From Pedomonas mirosovicensis (lineage in GTDB: Bacteria; Pseudomonadota; Alphaproteobacteria; Sphingomonadales; Sphingomonadaceae), in contig NZ_JAKFIA010000001.1 of NCBI RefSeq assembly GCF_022569295.1, positions 15,001 to 79,000 of the forward strand: a DNA stretch of 64,000 bases. The letters run 5' to 3'. Positions 46,804 to 56,060 of this stretch are shown piece after piece. The position numbers and the translations under genes were made by a program. The notes below the pieces were generated by a model. The model saw nothing but the letters and a program-made list of their open reading frames with translations, had not been told where the DNA came from and made no database searches. How positions within the stretch are numbered: the first letter of the stretch is position 1; the number at the start of each line of letters is the position of its first letter.

Positions 46804-47598
46804 TTAGGCGTTGGCGGCCTCGCCGATCGGCTCCTGAACGGCGTTGGCAGTGTCCTGCTGCATCTGACGGCCGAAGAGCGACTGCATGTGGTTCAGCGAG
46901 AACAGGTGGGCATAGATGAGGCCCAGCGCGCCCGACTGAACCAGCTTACGGTGCTGGTCGCCGCGCAGGTCCTTCAGCTTCTGCTCGTTGATCATGCGGA
47001 AACCACGGAACTGGCTGGCCGGGCCGCCCTGCGGCTGAATCTGGGCCTCGCCTTCCATCAGCAGGTCCAGGTCCTTCAGTTCCTGGGCGAAGGCGCGGGT
47101 GCGCTGCACCGCCATCTCGAACTGCTCGCAGAACTGGAGCACGCCCTTGGTGGTCTCGCTCGGCTCGGTGCCTTCAAACAGGTTGCTCTTCTCGCCCTCG
47201 CTGAACAGGTCGCACTTCTCGTCAAAGCACAGGCTGAGATCCTGCGACTCCGGCGACAGGCGGGCCAGCACGAACGGATAGCGGCGCACATAGCCCGGAA
47301 TGTAGATGTCGCGCTGCCACTGGCCGTTCTCGTCCACGAACAGGTTCTGGCCCTCGCGCAGGCCGACCAGCGCCAGCGGCACGGACACATCGCCCGGGCC
47401 GAAAATGATCGGGAAGTGGCGCTGTGCCACCACGAACTCGTCAACCGTCAGCGGAATCGCGTGCGTCTTGGCGGAAAACTTGAAGTTCTGGCGCTCACCC
47501 ATCACCAGCTTGGCGTGCTGGGACGGCGAAAGCGGCACAACGGAGTTGTAGAACAGCGGCAGCCGCGATTCGGCGGGAGCGGTAGAATTGGTCGTCAT
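46804..47598 (-). CDS. SapC-family protein
   Basis: The 264-residue product starts MTTNSTAPAESRLPLFYNSV at the ATG 47596-47598 behind GGGGAAG. Family features include PLFYNSVVPLSPSQHAKLVM, NFKFSAKTHAIPLTVDEFV, HFPIIFGPGD, YIPGYVRRYPFVLA and ELKDLDLLMEGEAQIQPQGG. SapC proteins were named in connection with Campylobacter S-layer work, but in sphingomonads and Caulobacter they mostly sit with TonB receptors and halogenase-like genes, and their function is unproven. Here the gene stands alone, 7 kb from the receptor cluster. Confidence 0.92.
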   Translation of the reverse strand: MTTNSTAPAESRLPLFYNSVVPLSPSQHAKLVMGERQNFKFSAKTHAIPLTVDEFVVAQRHFPIIFGPGDVSVPLALVGLREGQNLFVDENGQWQRDIYIPGYVRRYPFVLARLSPESQDLSLCFDEKCDLFSEGEKSNLFEGTEPSETTKGVLQFCEQFEMAVQRTRAFAQELKDLDLLMEGEAQIQPQGGPASQFRGFRMINEQKLKDLRGDQHRKLVQSGALGLIYAHLFSLNHMQSLFGRQMQQDTANAVQEPIGEAANA

Positions 47599-47744
47599 AT
47601 CTTCCCCTAACAAAAAACCGGCCCTCCCCGGACCGGACGCCAAGGCAGGTTAAGCGCTATCCCACGCCGGAGGCAATATACTCGTGGTCAAATCGGCAAC
47701 AGTCTGGCGCAGGAATGGCACAGCCATGCCTCAGGCTGCCAAAA

Positions 47745-49190
47745 TCAGAGCACCTTGCCTGGGTTCAGGATACCCTTGGGATCGAGCGCCGCCTTGATCG
47801 CCCTCAGCGCCGCCAGCTTGGCGGAGTCCGCCGTGCGGGCTAACTCATCCCGCTTCAGGCTGCCGATGCCGTGCTCGGCGGAGATGGAGCCGCCATAGGC
47901 CAGCACGATATCGTGCACGCGGGCGCTGACCCGGTGCCACTCCTCAAGAAAGGCCTCGCGCGGCATCCCGGGCGGCTGGCGCAGGTTGAAGTGGATGTTG
48001 CCGTCCCCCAGGTGGCCGAAGGCCAGCACCCGGCTGCCGGGCACCATGGCCTCGACGATGGGCGTCGCCTCCTCGATGAAGGCGGGCATTTGCGCCACCG
48101 GCACCGCCACGTCGTGCTTGATGGCGGCGCTGTCCAGCTTCTCCGCCTCGGGCAGGATCTCGCGGATGCGCCACAGCGCCTTCGCCTGCGCTTCGGATTC
48201 GGAGAGAACCGCATCCGCGATCAGCCCCTGCTCCAGCGCTTCAGCCAAGGCCGCCTCCACATCGGCGCGCAAGGAGCCGTCGGCCCGCGCCGAGGCGATC
48301 TCCGTCAGCGCCACCCACGGCTGCGAAGCAGGCAAGGGATCGCGCACGTCCGGAAAGTATTTCCGCACCAGATCAACGCCATCTCGCGGGATCAGCTCGA
48401 ACGCGTTCACCTGATCGCCCGTGCGCGCCCGCAGCAGGGCCAGCAGCTTTACCGCCGCATGGGGGGAGGTCAGCGTGACCCAGGCGCTCGTCGCCTCGCG
48501 CAGGCGCGGAAACAGGCGCAGCGTCACGGCCGTCACGATGCCGAGCGTGCCCTCCGCGCCGATGAACAGCTGCTTGAGATCATAGCCGGTATTGTCCTTG
48601 CGGAGGGGGGTGAGGCCGTGGAACACCTCGCCGCTGGGCAGCACCGCCTCCACCCCCAGCACCAGCGACCGCATGGTGCCGTAGCGCAGCACATGGATAC
48701 CCCCGGCGTTGGTGGAAACCAGCCCGCCGATGCGCGCCGAGCCTTCCGAACCCAGCGAGAGGGGAAACAGCCGGTCAGCCTGCTCGGCCGCCGCCTGCAC
48801 ATCCGCCAGCACGACGCCGGCCTCAGCCACCAGGGAGAAGTCATCGGCATCGACGGAGCGGATGCGGTTGAGGCGCTGGAGGCTGACAACCACCTGCCGG
48901 CCCGAGGCATCGGGCACGCCGCCGCGCACCAGCCCGGTGTTGCCGCCCTGGGGAACGAGAGGCACGCCATACCGGCCTGCAATTCTCACGATTTCAGCGA
49001 CCTGCGCCACGTCGCGGGGGCGCAGCACCAACGGCGCCCGGCCCTTGAACAGCCCGCGCCAGTCCCGCACGTAGGGCTCAAGCTCCGCAGGATCGCTGAG
49101 CCAGCCGCCATCGCCGACAGCCGCCTTGAAGGCGGGTTCCGCCGCCCGCCATGCCTCGCCCGCCACACCGTCCATGCCTGCCTCGCTCAT
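47745..49190 (-). CDS. FAD-linked oxidase (D-2-hydroxyglutarate / D-lactate dehydrogenase family)
   Basis: The 481-residue product has a PCMH-type FAD-binding domain (about 45-225) with VLRPRDVAQVAEIVRIAGRY, PLVPQGGNTGLVRGG, LGSEGSARIGGLVSTNAGG and QLFIGAEGTLGIVTAVTLRL. The C-terminal oxidase domain ends with GHLGDGNIHFNL, SISAEHGIGSLKRDEL and ALDPKGILNPGKVL. These motifs are shared by D-lactate, D-2-hydroxyglutarate and glycolate dehydrogenases; the SerA/D2HGDH group seems closest, but the substrate is inference. Single gene. Confidence 0.93.
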   Translation of the reverse strand: MSEAGMDGVAGEAWRAAEPAFKAAVGDGGWLSDPAELEPYVRDWRGLFKGRAPLVLRPRDVAQVAEIVRIAGRYGVPLVPQGGNTGLVRGGVPDASGRQVVVSLQRLNRIRSVDADDFSLVAEAGVVLADVQAAAEQADRLFPLSLGSEGSARIGGLVSTNAGGIHVLRYGTMRSLVLGVEAVLPSGEVFHGLTPLRKDNTGYDLKQLFIGAEGTLGIVTAVTLRLFPRLREATSAWVTLTSPHAAVKLLALLRARTGDQVNAFELIPRDGVDLVRKYFPDVRDPLPASQPWVALTEIASARADGSLRADVEAALAEALEQGLIADAVLSESEAQAKALWRIREILPEAEKLDSAAIKHDVAVPVAQMPAFIEEATPIVEAMVPGSRVLAFGHLGDGNIHFNLRQPPGMPREAFLEEWHRVSARVHDIVLAYGGSISAEHGIGSLKRDELARTADSAKLAALRAIKAALDPKGILNPGKVL

Positions 49191-49254
49191 CCTTCGATCG
49201 AGGCCTGTTTAGCACGGGGCGGGCCGTGCGGGGCGGATCAAATCATGAAATTGC

Positions 49255-49506
49255 TTAGTGCACCGCAATGCCGGCAGGCAGGGTTGCCTGCTCTTCTTCC
49301 ACCATGCGGGCATGGATCGCCAGCCAAAGCGACAGGCCCACCGCATCGCTGTTGGCGCGCATCCTCTCGATGGCCTGATGCGCCATGTCGACAGCGCGCG
49401 ACCCCAGGTTGTTCCGCAGGTTCTGCGCCACCTGCCGCACCAGCGGATTTTGCGCGTAGGCGCTGGCGCCCATGTCCTGCTCAACCGTCCAGGCCTGTTC
49501 GATCAT
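49255..49506 (-). CDS. Small conserved-looking protein of unknown function
   Basis: The 83-residue product, MIEQAWTVEQDMGASAYAQN at its start, is predicted to be all-helical with alternating hydrophobic positions (VRQVAQNLRNNLGSRAVDMA, GLSLWLAIHARMVEE). I do not recognise the family. The ATG at 49504-49506 has GGAAGG about eight bases upstream; a GTG two codons earlier is also possible. Coding is supported by the ribosome site and by the absence of any better use of the gap between the FAD oxidase and the LysR gene. Divergent from LysR. Confidence 0.5.
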   Translation of the reverse strand: MIEQAWTVEQDMGASAYAQNPLVRQVAQNLRNNLGSRAVDMAHQAIERMRANSDAVGLSLWLAIHARMVEEEQATLPAGIAVH

Positions 49507-49706
49507 GTGCACATCCTTCCCTACGCGTCGACTGTCGGTGGTCCCGACCAGTCAGGGCGCGACCTCGCGGAGAGACCATGCAAGCGGCGGGCCAGATGCT
49601 ATTGGCGCGCCTTTCCAGAGCATTGGCGTTGCGAAACGCCGCAAGCTCGGCCAAAACTGCCCGGTGCCGCACCGGGCGGGCGGCAGAATTTGCAGGAGCG
49701 AGGGGT

Positions 49707-50645
49707 ATGGATCGGCTGACCGCGATGGAGATGTTCGTGCGGGTGGTGATGGCGAAGAGCTTTTCAGGCGCCGCCCGCCAGCTCGGCGTCTCGAAATCCG
49801 TCGTCTCCAAGGCCGTGGCGGAACTGGAAGACCGGCTGGGCGCGCAGCTGCTCAACCGCACGACGCGGCAGATGTCGCTGACCGAAATGGGCCAGTCCTA
49901 TTACGATCGCTGCATCACCATTCTGGAGCAGGTGGAGGAAACCGAGCACATGGTCTCCTCCAGCGCGCGCTGTCCGCGCGGCGTGCTGCGCGTCTCGGCC
50001 CCTGTCACCTTCTCCGTGCTCAACCTGGGCTGGCCTTTGTCAGAGTTCATGGCCCAGTATCCGGACGTATCGCTCGAACTCGCGCTGAACGACCGGGTAG
50101 TGGACATTGTGGAGGAAGGCTTCGACCTCGCCATCCGCATCTCGCGGCGGCTGAAGGACTCCAACCTCATCGCCGTCAAGCTCGGCTCGGCCCGCACCAT
50201 CACCTGCGCCTCGCCCAGCTATCTCCAGCAGTTCGGTGAGCCTCAGCACCCGCGCGACCTGCTGCAACACCATTGCCTGCGCTATTCCAATCTGGGCCCG
50301 GCGCAGGAGTGGAGCTTCCGCGACCCCGAAACCGGCGAGCCTATCCAGATCGCCGTCTCCGGCCGCATCACCGCCAACAACGGCGAGGTGCTGCGCGCCG
50401 CCGCCGTCAAGGGCGAGGGCATCATCGCCGGGCCCAGCTTCCTTGCCGCCGAGGACATCTGCCAGGGCCGTCTGGTGCCCATTCTCACCAAATACGCCGC
50501 ACCGCCCTTTGGCATCTATGCCGTCTACCCACCCAACCGCCACGTCTCGGCCAAGGTGCGCCGGCTGGTGGACTTCCTCAAAGGCCTGTGGGGCGACGCC
50601 GCGCCGTGGGAGAAGGCCTGCGGCGACTGCCCGAACGGCAAGTAG
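49707..50645 (+). CDS. LysR-family transcriptional regulator
   Basis: The 312-residue product starts MDRLTAMEMFVRVVMAKSFS at ATG 49707 behind GGAGCGAGGGG. The winged helix-turn-helix domain spans about 1-60 (AARQLGVSKSVVSKAVAELE, LLNRTTRQMSLTEMG). A substrate-binding domain of the CrgA/DmlR-like subgroup follows (RGVLRVSAPVTFSVLNLGWP, VVDIVEEGFDLAIRISRRL). The divergent neighbour is the small unknown protein gene; the usual LysR target would be divergent, but no enzyme is there. The frame is open far upstream only because it is antisense to the FAD oxidase gene. Confidence 0.93.
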   Translation: MDRLTAMEMFVRVVMAKSFSGAARQLGVSKSVVSKAVAELEDRLGAQLLNRTTRQMSLTEMGQSYYDRCITILEQVEETEHMVSSSARCPRGVLRVSAPVTFSVLNLGWPLSEFMAQYPDVSLELALNDRVVDIVEEGFDLAIRISRRLKDSNLIAVKLGSARTITCASPSYLQQFGEPQHPRDLLQHHCLRYSNLGPAQEWSFRDPETGEPIQIAVSGRITANNGEVLRAAAVKGEGIIAGPSFLAAEDICQGRLVPILTKYAAPPFGIYAVYPPNRHVSAKVRRLVDFLKGLWGDAAPWEKACGDCPNGK

Positions 50646-50648
50646 CCG

Positions 50649-51401
50649 GTGCGGATCGCCATTCTCTCCGATATTCACGGCAACCTCGCCGCGCTCGATG
50701 CCGTGCTGGCGGACATCACCCGCCGGAGCGTGGGAATAACCGTCAACCTGGGCGACACCCTCTCCGGCCCGCTCCAGCCCGCCGAGACCGCAGACCGGCT
50801 GATGACGCTCGGCCTGCCCACAATCCGGGGCAATCACGAGCGACAGCTGCTCACCCAAGCGCCCGAGGCCATGGGCGCGTCGGACGCCTACGCCCGCGCT
50901 CGCCTTGCGCCGCAGCACATGGGCTGGATCGCCGGCCTGCCGGAAACACTCTCCCTGACGGACGAGGTTTTCCTCTGCCACGGCACGCCGGACAGCGATC
51001 TGGCGTATTTCCTCGAAACCGTCGAGCCGACGGGCGCGCGGGCGGCCACCGATGGCGAGGTCGAGGATCGTATGGCGGGCTGTACGGCACCGGTCGTCCT
51101 GTGCGGCCACACTCATATGCCGCGCGTGCGGCGTCTCCCCAACGGCCAGCTGGTGGTCAATCCGGGCTCCGTCGGCCTGCCTGCTTATGAGGACGACCGG
51201 CCCTACCCCCACGTGATGGAGACCGGCAGCCCGCACGCCCGATACGCCATCATCGAGCAGGGACAGGACGGCGTCTGGTCCGCCGAGCTTCTTACAGTCG
51301 ATTACGATTGGGACACGGCCGCTCGCCTTGCCGACGAGCACAACCGCCCCGACTGGGCGGTCGCCCTTCGCACCGGGCGAATGCAGGGCGCGGCCCGATA
51401 A
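50649..51401 (+). CDS. Metallophosphoesterase, YfcE/diadenosine-tetraphosphatase-like
   Basis: The 250-residue calcineurin-like phosphoesterase has MRIAILSDIHGNLAALDAVL (D-x-H), VNLGDTLSGPL (GD), IRGNHERQLL (GNHE) and VVLCGHTHMPR (GHTH), with all metal ligands present. It starts with GTG, 3 bases after the LysR stop. The substrate (cyclic nucleotide, phosphodiester or nucleotide) is not predictable. The last codons and stop (51381-51401) lie inside an intergenic repeat: the same sequence occurs non-coding near 56169, so the C-terminal MQGAAR may have been gained by repeat insertion. Confidence 0.88.
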   Translation: MRIAILSDIHGNLAALDAVLADITRRSVGITVNLGDTLSGPLQPAETADRLMTLGLPTIRGNHERQLLTQAPEAMGASDAYARARLAPQHMGWIAGLPETLSLTDEVFLCHGTPDSDLAYFLETVEPTGARAATDGEVEDRMAGCTAPVVLCGHTHMPRVRRLPNGQLVVNPGSVGLPAYEDDRPYPHVMETGSPHARYAIIEQGQDGVWSAELLTVDYDWDTAARLADEHNRPDWAVALRTGRMQGAAR

Positions 51402-51437
51402 AAGAACGGGAGTGCAAAGGGTCCGCGACCCTCTGCA
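51381..51437. repeat. Double-hairpin intergenic element, copy D (overlaps the end of the phosphoesterase gene)
   Basis: ATGCAGGGCGCGGCCCGATA at 51381-51400 matches 56169-56188 with one difference. It is followed by a hairpin, AGGGTC (51418-51423) with GACCCT (51427-51432), flanked by TGCA on both sides as in the other copies. It lies between convergent genes and carries a T-run (TTTTTTGCAG) on the thioesterase side. Confidence 0.6.
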
Positions 51438-51445
51438 AAAAACCT

Positions 51446-51871
51446 CTATCCCGAAACCTCGGGCTGCGCCTCGCCCTCACCCGTGAAGCGGGCGATCAGG
51501 TCCTTCGGCACCCGCGCCACCCGTTGGATCTTGGCATCGAGCAGGGCCCAGGTGGTCTTGGCCTTGGCCAGCAGCTGGCCGTCCGTGCCGCGCAGGATTT
51601 CCACGAAGCGGTCGAAGCGCGCGCCGCGCGCCTTGCCCAGCCAGGTGCGCGCCACCAGCACGTCACCGGGCAGGGCGGGCGAGACGTACTCGATCTCGTG
51701 GCGCTTCACGACCCACATCCACTGGTCCTGTTCTTGCGGCGTTGCCCAGGCCAGCCAGTGGGCGGTCGCCGCTTCCTGCACCCAGCGCAGGTAGACGACG
51801 TTGTTGACATGGCCCTGCTCGTCGATGTCCTCCGGCTGCACCGCCAGCGGCACTTCGTAGACAAGAACCAT
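51446..51871 (-). CDS. Acyl-CoA thioesterase, 4HBT hotdog-fold
   Basis: The 141-residue product starts MVLVYEVPLAVQPEDIDEQG and continues HVNNVVYLRWVQEAATAHWL, the classical 4-hydroxybenzoyl-CoA thioesterase motif with the D-x-x-G-H-V-N-N signature. It carries no membrane segment. The family hydrolyses acyl-CoA or acyl-ACP thioesters; substrate not specified. The ATG at 51869-51871 follows GGAGGG and is preferred to a longer frame. Convergent with the phosphoesterase, and downstream of the S9 peptidase on the same strand. Confidence 0.92.
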   Translation of the reverse strand: MVLVYEVPLAVQPEDIDEQGHVNNVVYLRWVQEAATAHWLAWATPQEQDQWMWVVKRHEIEYVSPALPGDVLVARTWLGKARGARFDRFVEILRGTDGQLLAKAKTTWALLDAKIQRVARVPKDLIARFTGEGEAQPEVSG

Positions 51872-51937
51872 GACACCCTCCTTCCGGCGGAAAGACGCCA
51901 CCCCGACGCTCGCCGGGGTGGCGCAAAGACATGCCTT

Positions 51938-54139
51938 TTACTGAGCCGCGGCCGCACCCAGCGGCTGGGCTTCCGCCATACCAAACGCCTTGAGGATGAA
52001 GACGTATTCCTCCGCATCCTCATAAAGGCTGGCAAAGCGGCCGGACTTGCCGCCGTGCCCTGCGCCCATGTTGATCTTGAGCAAGAGCAGGTTGTCGTCG
52101 GTCTTCATATCCCGCAGCTTGGCCGCCCACTTGGCCGGCTCCCAGTAGGTGACGCGCGGGTCGTTGAGGCCGCCGGTGATGAGCAGCGGCGGATAGGCCT
52201 TGGCCTCCACGTTGTCGTAGGGGCTGTAGGCGCGGATGGTCTCGAACGCCGTCTTGTCGGTGATGGGGTTGCCCCACTCCGGCCATTCCATCGGCGTCAG
52301 CGGCAGGCTTTCATCCTGCATGGTGTTGAGCACATCGACGAACGGCACGTGCGCCACCACGGCCCGCCACAGCTCCGGGTTCATGTTGGTGACGGCGCCC
52401 ATCAGCTCGCCGCCTGCCGAGCCGCCGGAGATGGAGATGTTGCCCTTGGAGGCGTAACCCTCCTTGATGAGCGCCTTGGCGGCGTCCACGAAGTCATTGA
52501 AGGTGTTCTGGCGCTTGTCCAGCTTGCCGTCGAGATACCACTGGTAGCCCATCTCGTCACCGCCACGGATGTGGGCGATGGCGTAGGCGAAGCCCCGATC
52601 CAGCAACGACAGCCGGATGGTCGAGAAGTTCGGCGACATGGCCATGCCGTAGGCGCCATAGGCATAGAGATGCAGCGGCTGGGAGCCGTCGCGCTTGAAG
52701 CCCTTCTTGTAGACGACGGAGACCGGGATCTGCGCCCCGTCCCGCGCCGGAGCCATGATGCGAACCGTCTCATACTGGCTCGAATCATAGCCGCTCGGGA
52801 TCTCCTGCACCTTGCGGGTGACGAGCTTGCGCTGCGCCAGGTCGTAATCGAAGGTGGTGCGCGGCGTTACCATCGACTCGTAGCGCAGGCGCAAAGAGCC
52901 CAGCGCATACTCGCGGTTATCCTCGTCCACCGCCACGGTATAGGCGGCCTCGGGGAAGGTCACGTAGTGCTCACCGCCCGCATAGTCGCGCACGCGGATC
53001 TGGTCGAGACCGTTCAACCGCTCCTCGATCACCAGCGCGTTCTTGTAGGAGGTGACGTCCCGAATGTAGTGCTCGTTCGAGCCGGGGATCAGCTCCTTCC
53101 ACTCGGACGGCGCGTCCAGGCTGGCAGTGACGACGCGGAAGTTCTTATGCGTGTCGTTGGTGCGGATGTAGAGGGTGCCTTCCCGCTCATCCACCTCATA
53201 CTGCCGCTCCGCCTTGCGCGGCGAGACCAGCACGGGCTTGGCCAGCGGATCGCCGAGCGGCACCAGCCGCACCTCGGAGGTCACGTGGTCCGCCGTCGAG
53301 AGCACCAGGAAGCGGCGGCTCTGGGTGTGGCTGATGTCGACGAAGAAGCCGCTGTCCGCCTCCTCGTAGATCACCGGATCCTGATCGACGGCCGTGCCGA
53401 GACGGTGGTACTTCACCACGTAGGGCCGCCAGTTCTCGTTCACCAGCGTGTAGAAGAAGCCCTTTGAGTCGGCATCCCACACGATGCCGCCGATGGTGCC
53501 GGGGATTTCAAAGTCCAGGTCGGCCTTGGCTCCCAGGTCTTTCACCTTGAGGGTGAAGCGCTCGGAGCCGTTGGTGTCCGCCGCATAGGCCAGCAGCTTG
53601 CCATCCGGGCTCACCTCCAGCGCGCCGAGGCGGAAATATTCCAGCCCTTCGGCCAATGCCGGCTCGCTCAGCAGCAGCTCGTCCGCACCGCCTCCGATGG
53701 GCCGCCGATACCAGTCGCGGTATTGCGCGCCCGGCTGGAACTTCCACCAGTATTCCCACGCGCCGTCCTTGGCGGGGACGCTGTAGTCATCCTCCTTCAG
53801 GCGGGCCTTCATCTCCTCGTAGATCTTCTCGACGAGCGGCTTGTGCGGGCTCATCGCCGCCTCGAAATAGGCGTTCTCCGCCTTCAGGTAATCGAGCACT
53901 TCCGCGTCGTTGACCTCCGGATAACCCTCGTCCTTCAGCCAGTGCCACGGGTCTTCGATGGTGTAGCCGTGGCGCGTGTAGCTGTAAGGCTTCTGCGGCG
54001 CGACGGGCGGCTGCGGCAGGCCCTGGGCAGTCAGCGTCGTGGTTGTCATGCGTCCGGTCCTCTCTTGCGGCGATTGCTGCGCCTCAGCGCAACCGGCCCC
54101 GAGCGCAAGCACTGCGCCGAGCCAAACCCAACGTTTCAT
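51938..54139 (-). CDS. S9A prolyl oligopeptidase family (oligopeptidase B-like), probably exported
   Basis: The 733-residue product starts MKRWVWLGAVLALGAGCAEA at ATG 54137-54139 behind GGGGAAG. The first ~23 residues look like a signal peptide, possibly a lipoprotein one. The beta-propeller domain (about 60-460) begins with PYSYTRHGYTIEDPWHWLKD. The peptidase domain has the nucleophile ISGGSAGGELMGAV, the Asp region LLITGGLNDPRVTYWEPAKW and the catalytic His in GAGHGGKSGR. Oligopeptidase B cleaves after basic residues and is usually cytoplasmic; an internal start (MTTTTLTAQG) would give that form, so localisation is open. Confidence 0.93.
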   Translation of the reverse strand: MKRWVWLGAVLALGAGCAEAQQSPQERTGRMTTTTLTAQGLPQPPVAPQKPYSYTRHGYTIEDPWHWLKDEGYPEVNDAEVLDYLKAENAYFEAAMSPHKPLVEKIYEEMKARLKEDDYSVPAKDGAWEYWWKFQPGAQYRDWYRRPIGGGADELLLSEPALAEGLEYFRLGALEVSPDGKLLAYAADTNGSERFTLKVKDLGAKADLDFEIPGTIGGIVWDADSKGFFYTLVNENWRPYVVKYHRLGTAVDQDPVIYEEADSGFFVDISHTQSRRFLVLSTADHVTSEVRLVPLGDPLAKPVLVSPRKAERQYEVDEREGTLYIRTNDTHKNFRVVTASLDAPSEWKELIPGSNEHYIRDVTSYKNALVIEERLNGLDQIRVRDYAGGEHYVTFPEAAYTVAVDEDNREYALGSLRLRYESMVTPRTTFDYDLAQRKLVTRKVQEIPSGYDSSQYETVRIMAPARDGAQIPVSVVYKKGFKRDGSQPLHLYAYGAYGMAMSPNFSTIRLSLLDRGFAYAIAHIRGGDEMGYQWYLDGKLDKRQNTFNDFVDAAKALIKEGYASKGNISISGGSAGGELMGAVTNMNPELWRAVVAHVPFVDVLNTMQDESLPLTPMEWPEWGNPITDKTAFETIRAYSPYDNVEAKAYPPLLITGGLNDPRVTYWEPAKWAAKLRDMKTDDNLLLLKINMGAGHGGKSGRFASLYEDAEEYVFILKAFGMAEAQPLGAAAAQ

Positions 54140-54251
54140 GTTGTCTTCCCCTGAATTATTCCCGTCGGCAGCGAACGCAACCCGCGCACTCCCTTGTCGG
54201 GACACGCCCTACCGTCTTATGAGAAGTCTAGCGATCAAAAGGGATTTCGTC

Positions 54252-56036
54252 ATGCCGAATGCAGCAGAACGCCTCTCCGCCCTGCGCGCGGAGCTGACTG
54301 CCCGTGGCCTTGCGGGCTTTGTGGTGCCCCTGACCGACGAGCACATGAGCGAATACGTGGGCGAATACGCCAAGCGTCTGGAGTGGTTGACCGGCTTTAC
54401 CGGGTCGGCGGGCTCCGCCGTGGTGCTGGCCGACAGCGCCGCCATTTTCGTTGATGGCCGCTACACCCTTCAGGTCCGCGACCAGGTGGATGGCAGCCTT
54501 TATGAATACCAGAGCGTGCTCGAGACCTCCCCGGCCCAGTGGCTGGGCGAGCGGGTGGGCGAGGGGCAGAAAATCGGCTTCGACCCCTGGTATCACACCC
54601 GCGGCTGGGTGGAGGCGACCCGGCGCACACTGGCGGCCAAGGGCGCAGAACTGGTGGCGGTGGAGAGCAACCCCGTCGATGCCGTCTGGGCGGACCAGCC
54701 CAAGCCGCCGCTTGACCCCATTCTGGTGCATGACGACGCCTATACCGGCATGAGCACGGAGGAAAAGCTGGCCGCCACCGGCGCGGCCGTCGGCGCGGCC
54801 GGTGCGAACGCGGCGGTGATCGCCGCGCTCGACTCGGTGGCGTGGCTCTTCAACATCCGCGGCACGGACGTCGCCTGCACGCCCGTCGCCCGCGCCTTTG
54901 CTCTCAGCTTCGCCGATGGCCGGGCTGAGCTGTTCACCGAGGCGGAGAAGATAACGCCCGCCGTCACCCAGGCGCTGGGCGACAGCGTGACCGTTCACCC
55001 GCGCGAGCGCTTCGCCGACCGGCTGGCCGAGCTGGGCGCGGAGAAAGCCCGCGTGCTGGTGGACCCGGAGAGCACCGTGTTCGCCGTGTTCGAGCGGCTG
55101 GAGGCCGCGGGCGCGGTCATCATCGAGGGGCGCGACCCCTGCGTCATGCCCAAGGCGATCAAGAACCCGGTGGAAATCGCCGGCAGCCGCGCCGCTCACA
55201 TTCGTGATGGCGTCGCCCTCTCCCGCTTCCTGCACTGGCTGCACATCGAGGCGCCCAAGGGCACGGTGACCGAGCTGGACGCCGACGCCCGGCTGCTCTC
55301 GCTCCGGCAGGAGGCCAACCTGTTCCGCGACGTCAGCTTCCCCGCCATCACCGGCGCGGGGCCGAACGGCGCCATCGTCCACTACCGCTCGACGCCGAAG
55401 ACCAACCGACCGCTGAAGGTGGGCGAGCTGTTCCTCATCGATTCAGGCGGCCAATACCTTGACGGCACGACGGACGTCACCCGCACCGTCGCCGTCGGCA
55501 CCGCAGGCGCGGAGGAGCGCGATCGCTTCACCCGCGTGCTCAAGGGCCACATCGCGCTGGCGACCGCCCGCTTCCCCTCCGGCACCACCGGCCGCCAGCT
55601 GGATGCGCTCGCCCGCCTGCCGCTGTGGCTGGCTGGACTCGATTACGATCACGGCACCGGCCACGGCGTCGGCAGCTATCTCTCGGTCCACGAAGGCCCG
55701 CAGCGCATCGGCAAGACGGTCAACGACACCGTGCTGACGCCGGGCATGATCCTCTCCAACGAGCCCGGCTATTACAAGACCGGGGCCTATGGCATCCGCA
55801 TCGAAAACCTCGTCCTGACGCACGAGGACCGGCGGGAGGGCGACGAGCGCCCCATGCTCGCCTTCGAGACCCTCACCATGGCCCCCATCGACCTGGCCCT
55901 GGTGGAGCCGCGCCTGCTGACGCCCGAGGAGAAGGATTGGCTCAACGCCTACCACCGCCGCGTGATCGAGACGCTGGCCCCGCTGGTGCCCGAGGACACG
56001 CGCGGCTGGCTCGCCGCCGCCACCCGGCCGCTGTGA
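54252..56036 (+). CDS. M24B Xaa-Pro aminopeptidase, XPNPEP1 type
   Basis: The 594-residue product has two creatinase N-terminal domains (about 1-300, including LTDEHMSEYVGEYAKRLEWL and GFDPWYHTRGWVEATRR). The M24 domain has metal ligands in LIDSGGQYLDGTTDVTRT (two Asp), DHGTGHGVGSYLSVHEGP (His), LSNEPGYYKTGAYGIRIEN (two Glu), followed by a C-terminal peptidase extension typical of the long eukaryote-like form. It removes N-terminal residues next to proline and probably works in the cytoplasm. The ATG at 54252 starts MPNAAERLSALRAEL. Divergent from the S9 peptidase, so two proline-oriented peptidases share a promoter region. Confidence 0.95.
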   Translation: MPNAAERLSALRAELTARGLAGFVVPLTDEHMSEYVGEYAKRLEWLTGFTGSAGSAVVLADSAAIFVDGRYTLQVRDQVDGSLYEYQSVLETSPAQWLGERVGEGQKIGFDPWYHTRGWVEATRRTLAAKGAELVAVESNPVDAVWADQPKPPLDPILVHDDAYTGMSTEEKLAATGAAVGAAGANAAVIAALDSVAWLFNIRGTDVACTPVARAFALSFADGRAELFTEAEKITPAVTQALGDSVTVHPRERFADRLAELGAEKARVLVDPESTVFAVFERLEAAGAVIIEGRDPCVMPKAIKNPVEIAGSRAAHIRDGVALSRFLHWLHIEAPKGTVTELDADARLLSLRQEANLFRDVSFPAITGAGPNGAIVHYRSTPKTNRPLKVGELFLIDSGGQYLDGTTDVTRTVAVGTAGAEERDRFTRVLKGHIALATARFPSGTTGRQLDALARLPLWLAGLDYDHGTGHGVGSYLSVHEGPQRIGKTVNDTVLTPGMILSNEPGYYKTGAYGIRIENLVLTHEDRREGDERPMLAFETLTMAPIDLALVEPRLLTPEEKDWLNAYHRRVIETLAPLVPEDTRGWLAAATRPL

Positions 56037-56060
56037 TGTGAGGCTTGCGGGGAGTTGATT

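Noticed and set aside
47871-49706. A long upstream extension of the LysR gene (over 600 extra codons)
   Set aside because: Antisense to the FAD oxidase. The LysR start at 49707 has a good ribosome site and matches the family.
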